Assembly (NCBI RefSeq): GCF_001552635.1
Contig: NZ_BCRO01000081.1
Span: 1-58,673 of the forward strand
Direction: 5' to 3'
From: Actinomadura hibisca NBRC 15177
GTDB taxonomy: Bacteria > Actinomycetota > Actinomycetes > Streptosporangiales > Streptosporangiaceae
Length of the DNA: 58,673 bases
Shown: in pieces, positions 41,529 through 49,965 of the stretch
Numbering within the stretch: the first letter of the stretch is position 1
How the letters are laid out: every line of letters begins with the position of its first letter
Position numbers and translations under genes: made by a program
Notes under the pieces: generated by a model
Seen by the model: the letters and a program-made list of their open reading frames with translations, nothing else
Told to the model about the DNA's origin: nothing
The model's database searches: none

Positions 41529-42203
41529 GTGTTCTACACGTTCATGTCGCGGGTGGTCGCCCCTATCCTGCGCCTGCTCTTCCGGCCGCGGATCGAGGGC
41601 GTGGAGAACGTGCCGCGCTACGGGCCGCTGATCGTGGCGAGCAACCACCTGTCGTTCATCGACAGCTTCATCATCCCGCTGGCGGTGCCGCGCCCGGTGA
41701 CCTACATCGCCAAGGCCGACTACTTCGCCGGGCGGGGGCTCAAGGGCCGCTTCGTGCGCTGGTTCATGACCACGCTCGGGCACGTGCCGGTGCAGCGCGG
41801 CGCGCGGCGCGCGGCGATGGGCGCGCTGGAGCAGGCGGTGGAGATCCTCGGCAACAGCGGCGCGTTCGCCATCTACCCCGAGGGCACCCGCTCCTCCGAC
41901 GGCCGCCTGTACCGGGGCCGCACCGGCACGGGCTGGCTGGTGCTGGCCTCCGGCGCGCGGGTGTTGCCGATCGGGCTGGCCGGGACCGAGCGCGTGCAGC
42001 CGATCGGCGCGTCCTGGCCGCGCTTCTTCGGGCCGCGCCCCACCGTGCGCATCGGCGAGCCGATGGACTTCTCGCACTACCGCGACCTGCCCCCGGCCAA
42101 GGCCCGCCGCGCCATCACCGACGAGATCGTCGCCGAGATCCAGAAGTTGTCGGGCCAGGAGTTCACGGGCGTGTACAACGAGCGGGCGAACACCCCGGGG
42201 TAG
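41529..42203 (+). CDS. Lysophospholipid (1-acylglycerol-3-phosphate) acyltransferase
   Basis: 224 aa from GTG 41529, with GGAGGA at 41520-41525. The catalytic block NHLSFIDSF (NHx4D; histidine and aspartate), the substrate region YPEGTRSSDG and the C-terminal IGEPMDFSHY are typical of PlsC-type enzymes that acylate lysophosphatidic acid. One hydrophobic segment near the start. Divergent from the STAS gene. Confidence 0.92.
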   Translation: MFYTFMSRVVAPILRLLFRPRIEGVENVPRYGPLIVASNHLSFIDSFIIPLAVPRPVTYIAKADYFAGRGLKGRFVRWFMTTLGHVPVQRGARRAAMGALEQAVEILGNSGAFAIYPEGTRSSDGRLYRGRTGTGWLVLASGARVLPIGLAGTERVQPIGASWPRFFGPRPTVRIGEPMDFSHYRDLPPAKARRAITDEIVAEIQKLSGQEFTGVYNERANTPG

Positions 42204-42227
42204 TCCCGGCGGCGTCCGCCCGCCCGT

Positions 42228-42283
42228 CGTGCCGTGGCCGCCGTGCCGTGGCCGCCGTGCGGTGGCCGTCGCGCTGTGGCCGT
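42228..42283. repeat. Four 14-bp tandem repeats between convergent genes
   Basis: CGTGCCGTGGCCGC twice, then CGTGCGGTGGCCGT and CGCGCTGTGGCCGT. It lies in the 90-bp space between the acyltransferase and the lipoprotein gene. GC-rich spacer repeat; no function inferred. Confidence 0.6.
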
Positions 42284-42293
42284 CGTGCCTCGG

Positions 42294-42878
42294 TCAGTTG
42301 GTGTCCAGCGAGGGCGGCGTGCGCTCGGTGATCCCGGCGCCGTTCTTGCTCGCGTCGCTCTTGAACGAGTCGATGGCGCCGCCCACCGCACCGATCTCGG
42401 CCGGGTTGATGTCACCCGACTTCAGCTTGTCCACCATGCCGCCGAGGCTGTTGGTCAGCGAGTCCAGCGGCTTCTTGAGCGCGCCGCACAGCTTGGGGTC
42501 GGCGTTGACCATCTTGCGCGCGGCGTTCAGCCGGTTGGCCGCGAACGCCGCCGCCGCGCCCGCCTTCACGAACGCCTTGGTGCGGCCCTCGGCGTCCTTG
42601 TTGAAGGTGCCCGCCTGGTAGGGCTTGTAGATCCAGCGATGGAAGGCGCCGAACGCCAGGCCCGCGTCGGCGGTGAAGCGCGTCTTGGCGAACTTCTTGG
42701 TCTGCTCGCTGGGGCAGACCTCCGGCGAGTCCGACGCCGTCGGCGTGATGCTGGTCGCCGGTGTCGTCGTGCTCCCGACGGCCCCCCTGGTGTCGGCGCT
42801 CTGGCTGTTGCCGCCGCACGCCGACGACACCGCCAGTGCCAGCAGGAGCACCGGCAGCACGAGAATTCTGCGGAACAT
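42294..42878 (-). CDS. Lipoprotein
   Basis: 194 aa. MFRRILVLPVLLLALAVSSAC has a lipobox-like end with Cys21, then a Thr/Ser-rich linker and a mostly helical domain with conserved Cys near the C-terminal end (DPKLCGALKK). Signal and lipid attachment fairly sure, function unknown. Minus strand, converging with the acyltransferase and divergent from the next lipoprotein. Confidence 0.78.
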   Translation of the reverse strand: MFRRILVLPVLLLALAVSSACGGNSQSADTRGAVGSTTTPATSITPTASDSPEVCPSEQTKKFAKTRFTADAGLAFGAFHRWIYKPYQAGTFNKDAEGRTKAFVKAGAAAAFAANRLNAARKMVNADPKLCGALKKPLDSLTNSLGGMVDKLKSGDINPAEIGAVGGAIDSFKSDASKNGAGITERTPPSLDTN

Positions 42879-43021
42879 CGCTTATCCCCCGAGTGTCGTT
42901 CCGCGTCCCGGTCACGGAACGCAACGGCACTCCTACCCACTGTGCCCGCCTTGTGCACGGGCGACCCGGAACGCGTGTCGCCGCCCCCGGAACCGGACGG
43001 ATGCGCCGTAAGGTCGCCGAC

Positions 43022-43726
43022 ATGGCGCACCGTCTCCTCCCGACCACGGCGGCACTGGCCGCCCTCGCCGCCGCCCTGACGGCCTGCGGCGGCGACGGCG
43101 GCGGTCCGGCCGAGCCCGCGCGGGCCACCGGCCGCGCCGCGCTGGCCGGCACCGGCTACACCTCCGACCAGCTCAAGGAGGCGCTGCTGCGCGAGCTGCC
43201 CGGCTACCAGCGGGCCGGGGAGCCCGACTCGGGGGAGTACGGCACCCGCAAGGCCATCCAGAACTTCGAGCAGCTCCAGCGGGAGGTCCAGCTCGACAAG
43301 AAGAGCTGCGCCGCCGTCCAGGCCGGCCAGAAGGTGGACAAGAGCATCCCGGCCGCGCTCGCCACCTTCAGCAAGGGCGGCAGCCAGTACGTCACCGAGA
43401 CGCTGATGGCGATGCCCGACGACGACGCCGAGCAGCAGGTCAAGGCGCGCGTCCCGGCCGGGTGCCAGACCTTCCGCACCCGCGTGGGCGCGCAGTGGTC
43501 CGAGCACACGGTGGTGGAGCCGCCGCCCGGCACCATCGGCGCGGGCTCGCGCACCGTCGGGGTCACCACCACCACGGGCGGCTCCAACACCCGGACCTGG
43601 TACGTGGTGCTGCGCGGCCGCCGCTACCTGGCGACCATCAGCCTCTACGGCCCCACCGCCACCCGCGCCGAGGCCGAGGGGCTGGCCCGCCAGGCGCACG
43701 AGCAGGCCCAGCGCATCCTGCCCTGA
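43022..43726 (+). CDS. Lipoprotein, mostly helical
   Basis: 234 aa from ATG 43022 (AAGG eight bases upstream). A signal with lipobox LTAC (Cys22), a Gly-rich linker and a globular domain of alternating helices and strands (QNFEQLQREVQLDKKSCAAV, GSQYVTETLMAMPDDDAEQQ). A second Cys and a third Cys may form a disulfide. No named family recognised; it and the minus-strand lipoprotein share a general plan but not an obvious sequence. Confidence 0.75.
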   Translation: MAHRLLPTTAALAALAAALTACGGDGGGPAEPARATGRAALAGTGYTSDQLKEALLRELPGYQRAGEPDSGEYGTRKAIQNFEQLQREVQLDKKSCAAVQAGQKVDKSIPAALATFSKGGSQYVTETLMAMPDDDAEQQVKARVPAGCQTFRTRVGAQWSEHTVVEPPPGTIGAGSRTVGVTTTTGGSNTRTWYVVLRGRRYLATISLYGPTATRAEAEGLARQAHEQAQRILP

Positions 43727-43864
43727 CCCGGCCGTCGCGCCCTGCCCGCGCGTTCCGCCGCGCCCCGCCGCCGTCTCCCGCCTGCGCGTCCGGTGCGGGC
43801 GGGTGGTGCGCCCATGCGGGACGAGCGGATAGCGTTCGCCCTACAACGACGCGCGGGAGCGGGG

Positions 43865-44071
43865 GTGCCCTTGATCGGCAAAGAGGGTCGGGTCACCGGG
43901 AAGATCGGTCCGGGGCTGGTCGGCGAGGTCATGATCCCGATCCGCGGCGGGGTGGAGGCGTTCTACGCCCACCCGGTGGTGCCGCAGGACGAGATCGGCG
44001 TGGGCACCATCGTGGTCGTGGTGGAGTACCACCCGCCGCGCACGGTCTACGTCGCGCCCGCCCTCGGGTGA
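43865..44071 (+). CDS. Small NfeD C-terminal-like protein
   Basis: 68 aa from GTG 43865 with GGAG upstream; ATG 43814 is the alternative start (85 aa). The reading LIGKEGRVTGKIGPG and GLVGEVMIPIRGGVEAFYAH is a beta-barrel OB fold like the soluble domain of NfeD proteins. NfeD is usually paired with a flotillin or stomatin, and the flotillin follows 139 bp later. Function: proposed partner of the flotillin in membrane domain organisation. Confidence 0.68.
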   Translation: MPLIGKEGRVTGKIGPGLVGEVMIPIRGGVEAFYAHPVVPQDEIGVGTIVVVVEYHPPRTVYVAPALG

Positions 44072-44210
44072 TTCGCCGACCTTTGGCCTGATCCGGCCTG
44101 ATCTCCAGTGGGCTGAACCGTTCCTCCCGGTCCTGCGTCTATGTGTGCACGACGGCCCGCCCCGGCCCTGCCGTCCCGGGGCGGCCGCCCCCAGCCCGTA
44201 GGAGGTCCGT

Positions 44211-45557
44211 ATGCCCTTGATCGGTGTGGCGATCGCGGTGGTGGTCGCCGTCGTCGTGTTGATCGTCCTGTTCAAGATGGTCTGGCGCGTCGCCGAGCCG
44301 AACGAGGCGCTGATCATCTCCGGCCTGGGCGCCCGGTCCAAGCCGATCGACGGGGTGGACAGCCTCGGCTTCAAGATCATCACTGGCAAGGGCACCTCGG
44401 TGCTGCCCGGCTTCCAGGTGGCGCGGCGGTTGCGGCTGGACAGCCGCGCGGCCAACCTGGAGGTCAACTGCGTCACCCAGCAGGGCATCCCGGTGAAGGT
44501 GCGCGGCGTGGTCATCTACAAGGTCGGCGACGACTTCGTGTCGATCGCCAACGCCGCCCGCCGCTTCCTGGAGCAGCAGGGCTCGATGGACGGCGCGATC
44601 CACGAGCTGTTCACCGGCCACCTGCGCTCGATCATCGGCGGCCTCACCGTCGAGGACCTGATCCTCAACCGCGAGCGGCTGACCGGCGAGACCCGCAGCT
44701 CGGCCGCCGACGAGATGAACAAGCTGGGCCTGGTGGTGGACTCGCTCCAGATCCAGGAGATCGACGACGAGACCGGCTACATCACCAACCTCGGCCGCCC
44801 GCACGCCGCCCGCGTCGCCGCCTCCGCCCGCATCGCCGAGGCCGAGCGCGACCAGGAGGCCACCCAGCGCGAGCAGGAGACCATGCGGGAGAACGCCGCG
44901 GTCATCCGGGACACCGAGATCAAGAAGGCCGAGTACGAGGGCCAGGTGCAGCAGGCCGCCCAGCAGGCCCGCCAGGAGGTCATCCTCAAGGAGACCCGCA
45001 ACGCCGAGCTGGAGGCCGAGCGCACCGAGAAGCGGCTGGAGAGCGAGATCCGCAAGCCCGCCGACGCCCGCGCCTACGAGCAGGTGAAGCTGGCCGAGGC
45101 CGAGCGCGACCAGCGGTTCGCGCTGGCGCAGGCCGCCGCCAAGGAGGTCCAGCTGAAGGCCGAGCGGGAGGCCGAGGCCACCCGCCTGCTCGGTGAGGCC
45201 GAGGCCGACGCCACCCGCAAGCGCGGCCTGGCCGAGGCCGAGGCGATCAAGGCGCGCGCCGAGGCGCTGGCCCAGAACCAGGAGGCGGTCATCGCCCAGC
45301 AGCTCGCCGAGCAGTGGCCGCAGATCGTCGAGGCCGGGGCGCGGGTCTTCGGCAACGTCGACAACATGGTGGTGCTGAACGGCGCCGACGGCGTGGAGGA
45401 CCTGCTCGCCAAGGCCCTCACCCTGGGCGGCACCGGGCTCGGCCTGGCCCGCTCGCTGCTGTCGAACGTCAGCGGGCAGAACGGCCAGCAGAACGGGCAC
45501 GTCCCGGCCCCGGCGCTGGACAGGACGACCCCGGTCGAGGCGCCGCGCGAGGGCTGA
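44211..45557 (+). CDS. Flotillin-family SPFH/band-7 protein
   Basis: 448 aa, with AGGAGG before ATG 44211. A hydrophobic N-terminus (VAIAVVVAVVVLIVLFK) is followed by the SPFH domain (about 30-190; KPIDGVDSLGFKIITGKGTS, VRGVVIYKVGDDFVSIANAA), then a long Ala/Glu-rich heptad helix (about 190-390) ending in a flexible tail. Flotillins scaffold membrane microdomains. Pairs with the upstream NfeD-like gene. Confidence 0.92.
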   Translation: MPLIGVAIAVVVAVVVLIVLFKMVWRVAEPNEALIISGLGARSKPIDGVDSLGFKIITGKGTSVLPGFQVARRLRLDSRAANLEVNCVTQQGIPVKVRGVVIYKVGDDFVSIANAARRFLEQQGSMDGAIHELFTGHLRSIIGGLTVEDLILNRERLTGETRSSAADEMNKLGLVVDSLQIQEIDDETGYITNLGRPHAARVAASARIAEAERDQEATQREQETMRENAAVIRDTEIKKAEYEGQVQQAAQQARQEVILKETRNAELEAERTEKRLESEIRKPADARAYEQVKLAEAERDQRFALAQAAAKEVQLKAEREAEATRLLGEAEADATRKRGLAEAEAIKARAEALAQNQEAVIAQQLAEQWPQIVEAGARVFGNVDNMVVLNGADGVEDLLAKALTLGGTGLGLARSLLSNVSGQNGQQNGHVPAPALDRTTPVEAPREG

Positions 45558-45581
45558 TCACTCCAGCGGTGCGAGGAACGC

Positions 45582-45607
45582 ACGGGCCGTCCGCGAGGGC
45601 GGCCCGT
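45582..45607. terminator. Hairpin after the flotillin gene
   Basis: ACGGGCCG (45582-45589) with CGGCCCGT (45600-45607), 10-base loop, 25 bp after the stop. The stem is short but GC-rich; no T-run. Confidence 0.5.
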
Positions 45608-45636
45608 CGCCGTTCTCCAGTCGGTACCTTTGGGGC

Positions 45637-46347
45637 ATGCCCGTGCCCCGGCTCGCCGTCACCGTCGATCTCGTCGTCCTCACCGTGCGCGAGCAGCGGC
45701 TCAGCGCGCTGATGTGGCGGCGCGACCGGGCCCCCTACGACGGCGCGTGGTCGTTGCCGGGCGGCTTCATCCAGCTCGACGAGGACCTGCCGGCCGCCGC
45801 GTCCCGGCTGATGGCCGAGCGCGCCGGGCTCGCCGACGTGCGCATCCACCTGGAGCAGCTCGCCACCTACGGCTACCCCGACCGCGACCCCCGCCAGCGC
45901 GTGGTCAGCGTCGCCTACCTGGGCCTGGCCCCCAACCTGCCCGCCTCCACGCGCGCGCAGGTGTTGTGGGCCGACGTGGCCGAGCTGATGCACCGCGACA
46001 AGCCCGCCTTCGACCACCGGCGCATCCTGGGCGACGGCGTCGAGCGCGCCCGCGCCAAGCTGGAGTACACCTCGCTGGCCGCCGCGTTCTGCCCGCCCGA
46101 GTTCACCGTGGCCGAGCTGCGCCGCGTCTACGAGATCGTGTGGGGCACCCCGCTGGACCCGCGCAACTTCCACCGGAAGGTCACCGGGGCCGACCGTTTC
46201 CTGATCCCGACCGGCCACACCACCACCCGCGACGGCGGCCGACCCGCGCGCCTGTACGTCCGGGGCGACGCCGAGCAGCTCCGCCCGCCGATGCTCCGCC
46301 CCCGCCCCGAGAACGTCTCGCCCGCACGCGCCGCCGCCGCGCACTGA
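45637..46347 (+). CDS. NrtR-like Nudix-domain transcriptional regulator
   Basis: 236 aa. Residues about 10-150 are a Nudix fold; the Nudix box reads GGFIQLDEDLPAAASRLMAE, where the canonical REUxEE glutamates are largely replaced. The C-terminal region (about 160-215; FTVAELRRVYEIVWG, NFHRKVTGADRF) is a winged helix. A Nudix domain without catalytic residues plus a winged helix is the NrtR design, sensing ADP-ribose and repressing NAD genes. No NAD biosynthesis gene is near. Assignment moderate. Confidence 0.8.
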   Translation: MPVPRLAVTVDLVVLTVREQRLSALMWRRDRAPYDGAWSLPGGFIQLDEDLPAAASRLMAERAGLADVRIHLEQLATYGYPDRDPRQRVVSVAYLGLAPNLPASTRAQVLWADVAELMHRDKPAFDHRRILGDGVERARAKLEYTSLAAAFCPPEFTVAELRRVYEIVWGTPLDPRNFHRKVTGADRFLIPTGHTTTRDGGRPARLYVRGDAEQLRPPMLRPRPENVSPARAAAAH

Positions 46348-46428
46348 CACCGCCTCCGCCGGGAGTGGTACAGCCGACAACGCTCGGGGAGCGACAAAAG
46401 AACAGCCTTGTTTGTAGGGTTCTGTCGC

Positions 46429-47994
46429 GTGACGGTGGACACGGTGGGACCGTTCCGGGTGGTCGGCGAGCTCGGGCAGGGCGGCATGGGGCGGGTGCTG
46501 CTCGGCGCGGGCCGGGACGGGCGGCTCGTCGCGGTCAAGCAGGTGCACGAGGAGTTCGCCGAGGACGAGGCGTTCCGGGCGCGGTTCCGGCGGGAGGTCG
46601 AGGCGTCCCGGCGGGTGTCGGGGGCCTACACCGCCGCCGTCGTGGCCGCCGACACCGAGGCCGCGACGCCCTGGCTGGCCTCGGAGTTCGTGCCGGGCCC
46701 GTCGCTGCGGCAGGTGCTCGACGACACCGGGCCGCTGCCCGAGGACGCCGCGCGCCGGCTCGCGGCCGGGCTGGCGCGGGCGCTGCTGGACGTCCACGGG
46801 GCCGGGCTCGTGCACCGCGACCTCAAGCCGTCCAACGTGCTGCTGGCCGAGGACGGCGTGCGCGTCATCGACTTCGGCATCGCGCGGGCCGCCGAGGAGG
46901 GCGGGCAGACCCGCATCACCCACACCGGCGCGCTGGTCGGGTCGCCCGCGTTCATGTCGCCCGAGCAGGTGGAGGGCCGGGACCCGACGCCCGCCTCCGA
47001 CGTGTTCGCGCTCGGCGCGACGCTGGTCACGGCCTGCACCGGCAAGGGCCCGTTCCCCGGCCGGTCCGCGCCGCAGATGTTCTACGCCATCGTGCACTCC
47101 GAGCCCGACCTCGGGGCCGTGCCGCCGGGACTGCGCCCCGTCGTCGCCGCGTGCCTGGCCAAGGACCCCGCCGCGCGGCCGACGCCGCAGCAGGTGCTCC
47201 AGATGGTCGGCATGGTCGCTCCGGCGGCGCGGCCCTGGCCGGAGGCGGTGCACCGGCTCATCGCGGGGCAGCGGGCCGAGGTCGCGCGGCAGGTGGCGGC
47301 CCCGGTCCCGCGGATGGACCCGACCGTCCCGGGGACGCGGCCCGCGCGCGGCCGGAAGCTCGCGGTGCTCAGCGGGGTCGCGCTGCTGCTCGTCGCGGTC
47401 GGCGCGGGCGTGCTCCTGCTGGGGGACAAGGACGAGAACGGCGTCCCGAGCGCCCTCTGGGTAGTGGTCCCCGAGGAGGTCCCGACGCCCGGAGGCACGC
47501 CGTTGTCGCAGGTCAGCGACCGTTACACCGGCAAGCTCCCGGACTGCGAGCAGGCCACCGCCGCCGTGCGGATCCCCGGCGGGTTCGCGCCCTTCGGCAA
47601 GGGCGTCGCCAACTCCGTCTTCAAGAGCGGGGACGGCACGAGCCTGCACAGCGGCTGCACCTGGACCAGCCGCTCCGGCGACAAGATCGTCCTTGACTGG
47701 CAGCTCTTCAGCACCGGCAAGGGGCCCGGCACGGGCGCCGAGCAGGCCAAGGACCGACACGAAGGCCTCTACCTCCGAGGTCGTAGCAAGCGCGAGAAGG
47801 ACGTCGGGTACGCGGAGGAGGTGCACCGGCTGGCGGCGGAGAAGTCGTTGAGCGACAACAACTGCGTGTACTACGTCCGGGACGTCAACCTGACGGTCTT
47901 CCTCGCCCTCAGCGGCCCCCGCTTTCCCCGCGGCGGTTGCGACGCCGACGCCCACGCGTTCGCCAAGGGCGCGGTGCAGGCGGTGCCGCGATGA
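46429..47994 (+). CDS. Membrane Ser/Thr protein kinase, first of tandem pair
   Basis: 521 aa from GTG 46429. The kinase domain (about 5-265) has GELGQGGMGRVLLG, AVKQVHEEFAE, catalytic HRDLKPSN and DFGIARAAEEGG, APE-type SPEQVEGRD. A transmembrane helix near 305-330 (KLAVLSGVALLLVAVGAGVL) is followed by an extracellular domain of about 190 residues with several cysteines. No PASTA repeats, unlike PknB. Coupled to the second kinase by ATGA overlap. Confidence 0.92.
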   Translation: MTVDTVGPFRVVGELGQGGMGRVLLGAGRDGRLVAVKQVHEEFAEDEAFRARFRREVEASRRVSGAYTAAVVAADTEAATPWLASEFVPGPSLRQVLDDTGPLPEDAARRLAAGLARALLDVHGAGLVHRDLKPSNVLLAEDGVRVIDFGIARAAEEGGQTRITHTGALVGSPAFMSPEQVEGRDPTPASDVFALGATLVTACTGKGPFPGRSAPQMFYAIVHSEPDLGAVPPGLRPVVAACLAKDPAARPTPQQVLQMVGMVAPAARPWPEAVHRLIAGQRAEVARQVAAPVPRMDPTVPGTRPARGRKLAVLSGVALLLVAVGAGVLLLGDKDENGVPSALWVVVPEEVPTPGGTPLSQVSDRYTGKLPDCEQATAAVRIPGGFAPFGKGVANSVFKSGDGTSLHSGCTWTSRSGDKIVLDWQLFSTGKGPGTGAEQAKDRHEGLYLRGRSKREKDVGYAEEVHRLAAEKSLSDNNCVYYVRDVNLTVFLALSGPRFPRGGCDADAHAFAKGAVQAVPR

Positions 47995-49577
47995 GGGCGC
48001 TGCGCGACACCGACCCCCGCCAGGCCGGGCCGTACCGGCTGCTCGCCGAGGTCGGCCGGGGCGGCATGGGGCGCGTGCTGCTCGGCGTCGCGCCGGACGG
48101 CCGCCTCGTCGCGGTCAAGCAGATCCACGCCCGGCTCGCCGCCGACGCCGGGTTCCGCGCCCGGTTCCGCCGCGAGGTGGACGCCTCCCGCCGGGTGTCG
48201 GGGGCCTACACGGCGGCGGTGATGGACGCCGACCCCGACGGGCCCGCGCCATGGCTGGCCTCGGCGTTCGTCGCCGGGCCGTCGCTCGGCGAGGTGGTGG
48301 ACGCCCTCGGCCCGCTGCCCGAACCGGCCGTGCGCGTCCTGGCGGCGGGCCTCGCCGCCGCGCTCACCGAGATCCACCGCACCGGCCTGGTGCACCGCGA
48401 CCTCAAGCCCGACAACGTGCTGCTGGCCGAGGACGGCGTCCGCGTCATCGACTTCGGCATCGCGCGGGCCGCCGAGGGCGGGGACGCCACCGAGCTGACG
48501 CGCACCGGCTGGGTCGTCGGGTCGCCCGCGTTCATGTCGCCCGAGCAGGCCGACGGGCGCGAGCCGTCCCCGGCCGGGGACGTGTTCTCGCTCGGCGCGG
48601 TGCTGGCGCTGGCGGCGACGGGCGCCAGCCCGTTCGCCGGGGCCTCCACCGCGCGGACCCTCTACAACGTCGTGCACGCCGATCCCGACCTGAGCGCCGT
48701 GCCGCCCTCGTTGCGGCCGATCGTCGCGGCGTGCCTGGCCAAGGACCCCGCCGCCCGGCCCACGCCTGAGCAACTGCGCGATCTCGTCGGCCCGGTCCCG
48801 CCCGCCGCGCCGCGCTGGCCGCCGCGCATCCACCAGATGGCGCAGGCGCGGCAGGCCGAGATCGCCGGACTGCTCGGCGACCCGGACCGCACCCTGGTGC
48901 CGGGCGGGCCCGTCCAAGCGCCGACGCGCGTGGCGGAGCAGGCGGCCACCAGGATCGCGCCGCCGGGGGCCATGCCCACCATCGGCACGCCTGCCGCCCG
49001 GCGTCGCCCGACGGCGGCCCTGCTCGCGGCGGGCGCGGGCGCGTTGTCCCTGGCCGTCGTGGCCGCCGTGTACGTCGTGACCTCCGGCGGCGCTGCGGCC
49101 AACGGGTCGTTCTCGTCGGACCCCGACCGTTACACCAAGGCCCCGATCTGCTCCGAGGCCGCGCCGAAACTGCCGCTGCCGCCGCGCTCGACCGACAGGG
49201 ACGCCTACTCCGAGCGGTCCGACGAGGCCGAGACCTCCTGCGAATGGGGAGCCTCCTCGAAGGACCGCTGGGCACCGAGGGCGCACACGACCGTCCGCTG
49301 GCGGCTGGAGCGGAGCATCGGCGGCAGGGGCAACGGGACCGACCGGCAGCGCCGGGAGTTCGCCGATCTCGCCAAGGACGGCGAGCGCGAGAGCGGCATC
49401 GGTGAGGAGGCGTTCTGGGACACCACCCTGGCCGTGGACGACCACTGCGACCTCTCCGTCCGGGACGGCAACCTCCAGGTGACGGTGACCCTCGGCGGCG
49501 ACCAGAACCCGCCCGCGACCTGCAAGGACAAGGCCCGCACGATCGTCCGCGCGGCGCTGGCGGCGATGCCGCGCTGA
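47991..49577 (+). CDS. Membrane Ser/Thr protein kinase, second of tandem pair
   Basis: 528 aa from ATG 47991. The kinase domain closely resembles the preceding one (same GQ/GRGGMGRVLLG, HRDLKPDN, DFGIARAAEGG), so the pair arose by duplication. A transmembrane helix near 345-370 (LLAAGAGALSLAVVAAVYVV) is followed by an extracellular domain with cysteines (APICSEAAPK, SCEWGASSK), different in sequence from its partner. Likely they sense distinct cues. Confidence 0.92.
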   Translation: MRALRDTDPRQAGPYRLLAEVGRGGMGRVLLGVAPDGRLVAVKQIHARLAADAGFRARFRREVDASRRVSGAYTAAVMDADPDGPAPWLASAFVAGPSLGEVVDALGPLPEPAVRVLAAGLAAALTEIHRTGLVHRDLKPDNVLLAEDGVRVIDFGIARAAEGGDATELTRTGWVVGSPAFMSPEQADGREPSPAGDVFSLGAVLALAATGASPFAGASTARTLYNVVHADPDLSAVPPSLRPIVAACLAKDPAARPTPEQLRDLVGPVPPAAPRWPPRIHQMAQARQAEIAGLLGDPDRTLVPGGPVQAPTRVAEQAATRIAPPGAMPTIGTPAARRRPTAALLAAGAGALSLAVVAAVYVVTSGGAAANGSFSSDPDRYTKAPICSEAAPKLPLPPRSTDRDAYSERSDEAETSCEWGASSKDRWAPRAHTTVRWRLERSIGGRGNGTDRQRREFADLAKDGERESGIGEEAFWDTTLAVDDHCDLSVRDGNLQVTVTLGGDQNPPATCKDKARTIVRAALAAMPR

Positions 49578-49642
49578 ACCGGGACGCCTCGGGGCACGCC
49601 GGTGGACGACGCATGGCCGGGTCATTGCTAGCTTTTGCCGTT

Positions 49643-49927
49643 ATGAGCGATTTGTCCGAAGAGCTGGGCCTGATCGTCCGCGACATCGGGGCCGCCGGGG
49701 TCGCCGAGATGGCCTGCTCGCCGGGGCTGGCGGCGGCGGTGGACCAGCACGTGGCCGCCCTCCGCGCGCAGGTGCCGGACCTCGGGCACGACGCGCTGAT
49801 GGGCTACCTGCACGGGTTCGCCGAGGACGCCTTCCGGCGCGGCTGGTGGCCGGACGACACCCGGGACTGGGAGTTCGTCCGGATTGTGGCCGTCTGCTGG
49901 CTGATGCGGCAAAGTTCGGCTCAGTAA
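49643..49927 (+). CDS. Small DUF6401-like protein
   Basis: 94 aa from ATG 49643 in a short helical form: LGLIVRDIGAAGVAEMACS, PGLAAAVDQHVAALRAQVPD, ending in WPDDTRDWEFVRIVAVCWLM. This matches a small helical family seen beside kinases and natural-product genes. Function unknown. It lies between the kinase pair and the aminotransferase. Confidence 0.65.
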   Translation: MSDLSEELGLIVRDIGAAGVAEMACSPGLAAAVDQHVAALRAQVPDLGHDALMGYLHGFAEDAFRRGWWPDDTRDWEFVRIVAVCWLMRQSSAQ

Positions 49928-49965
49928 GCTGGGATCATCCCCGCCCCGTCTTCAGGAGGACAACG

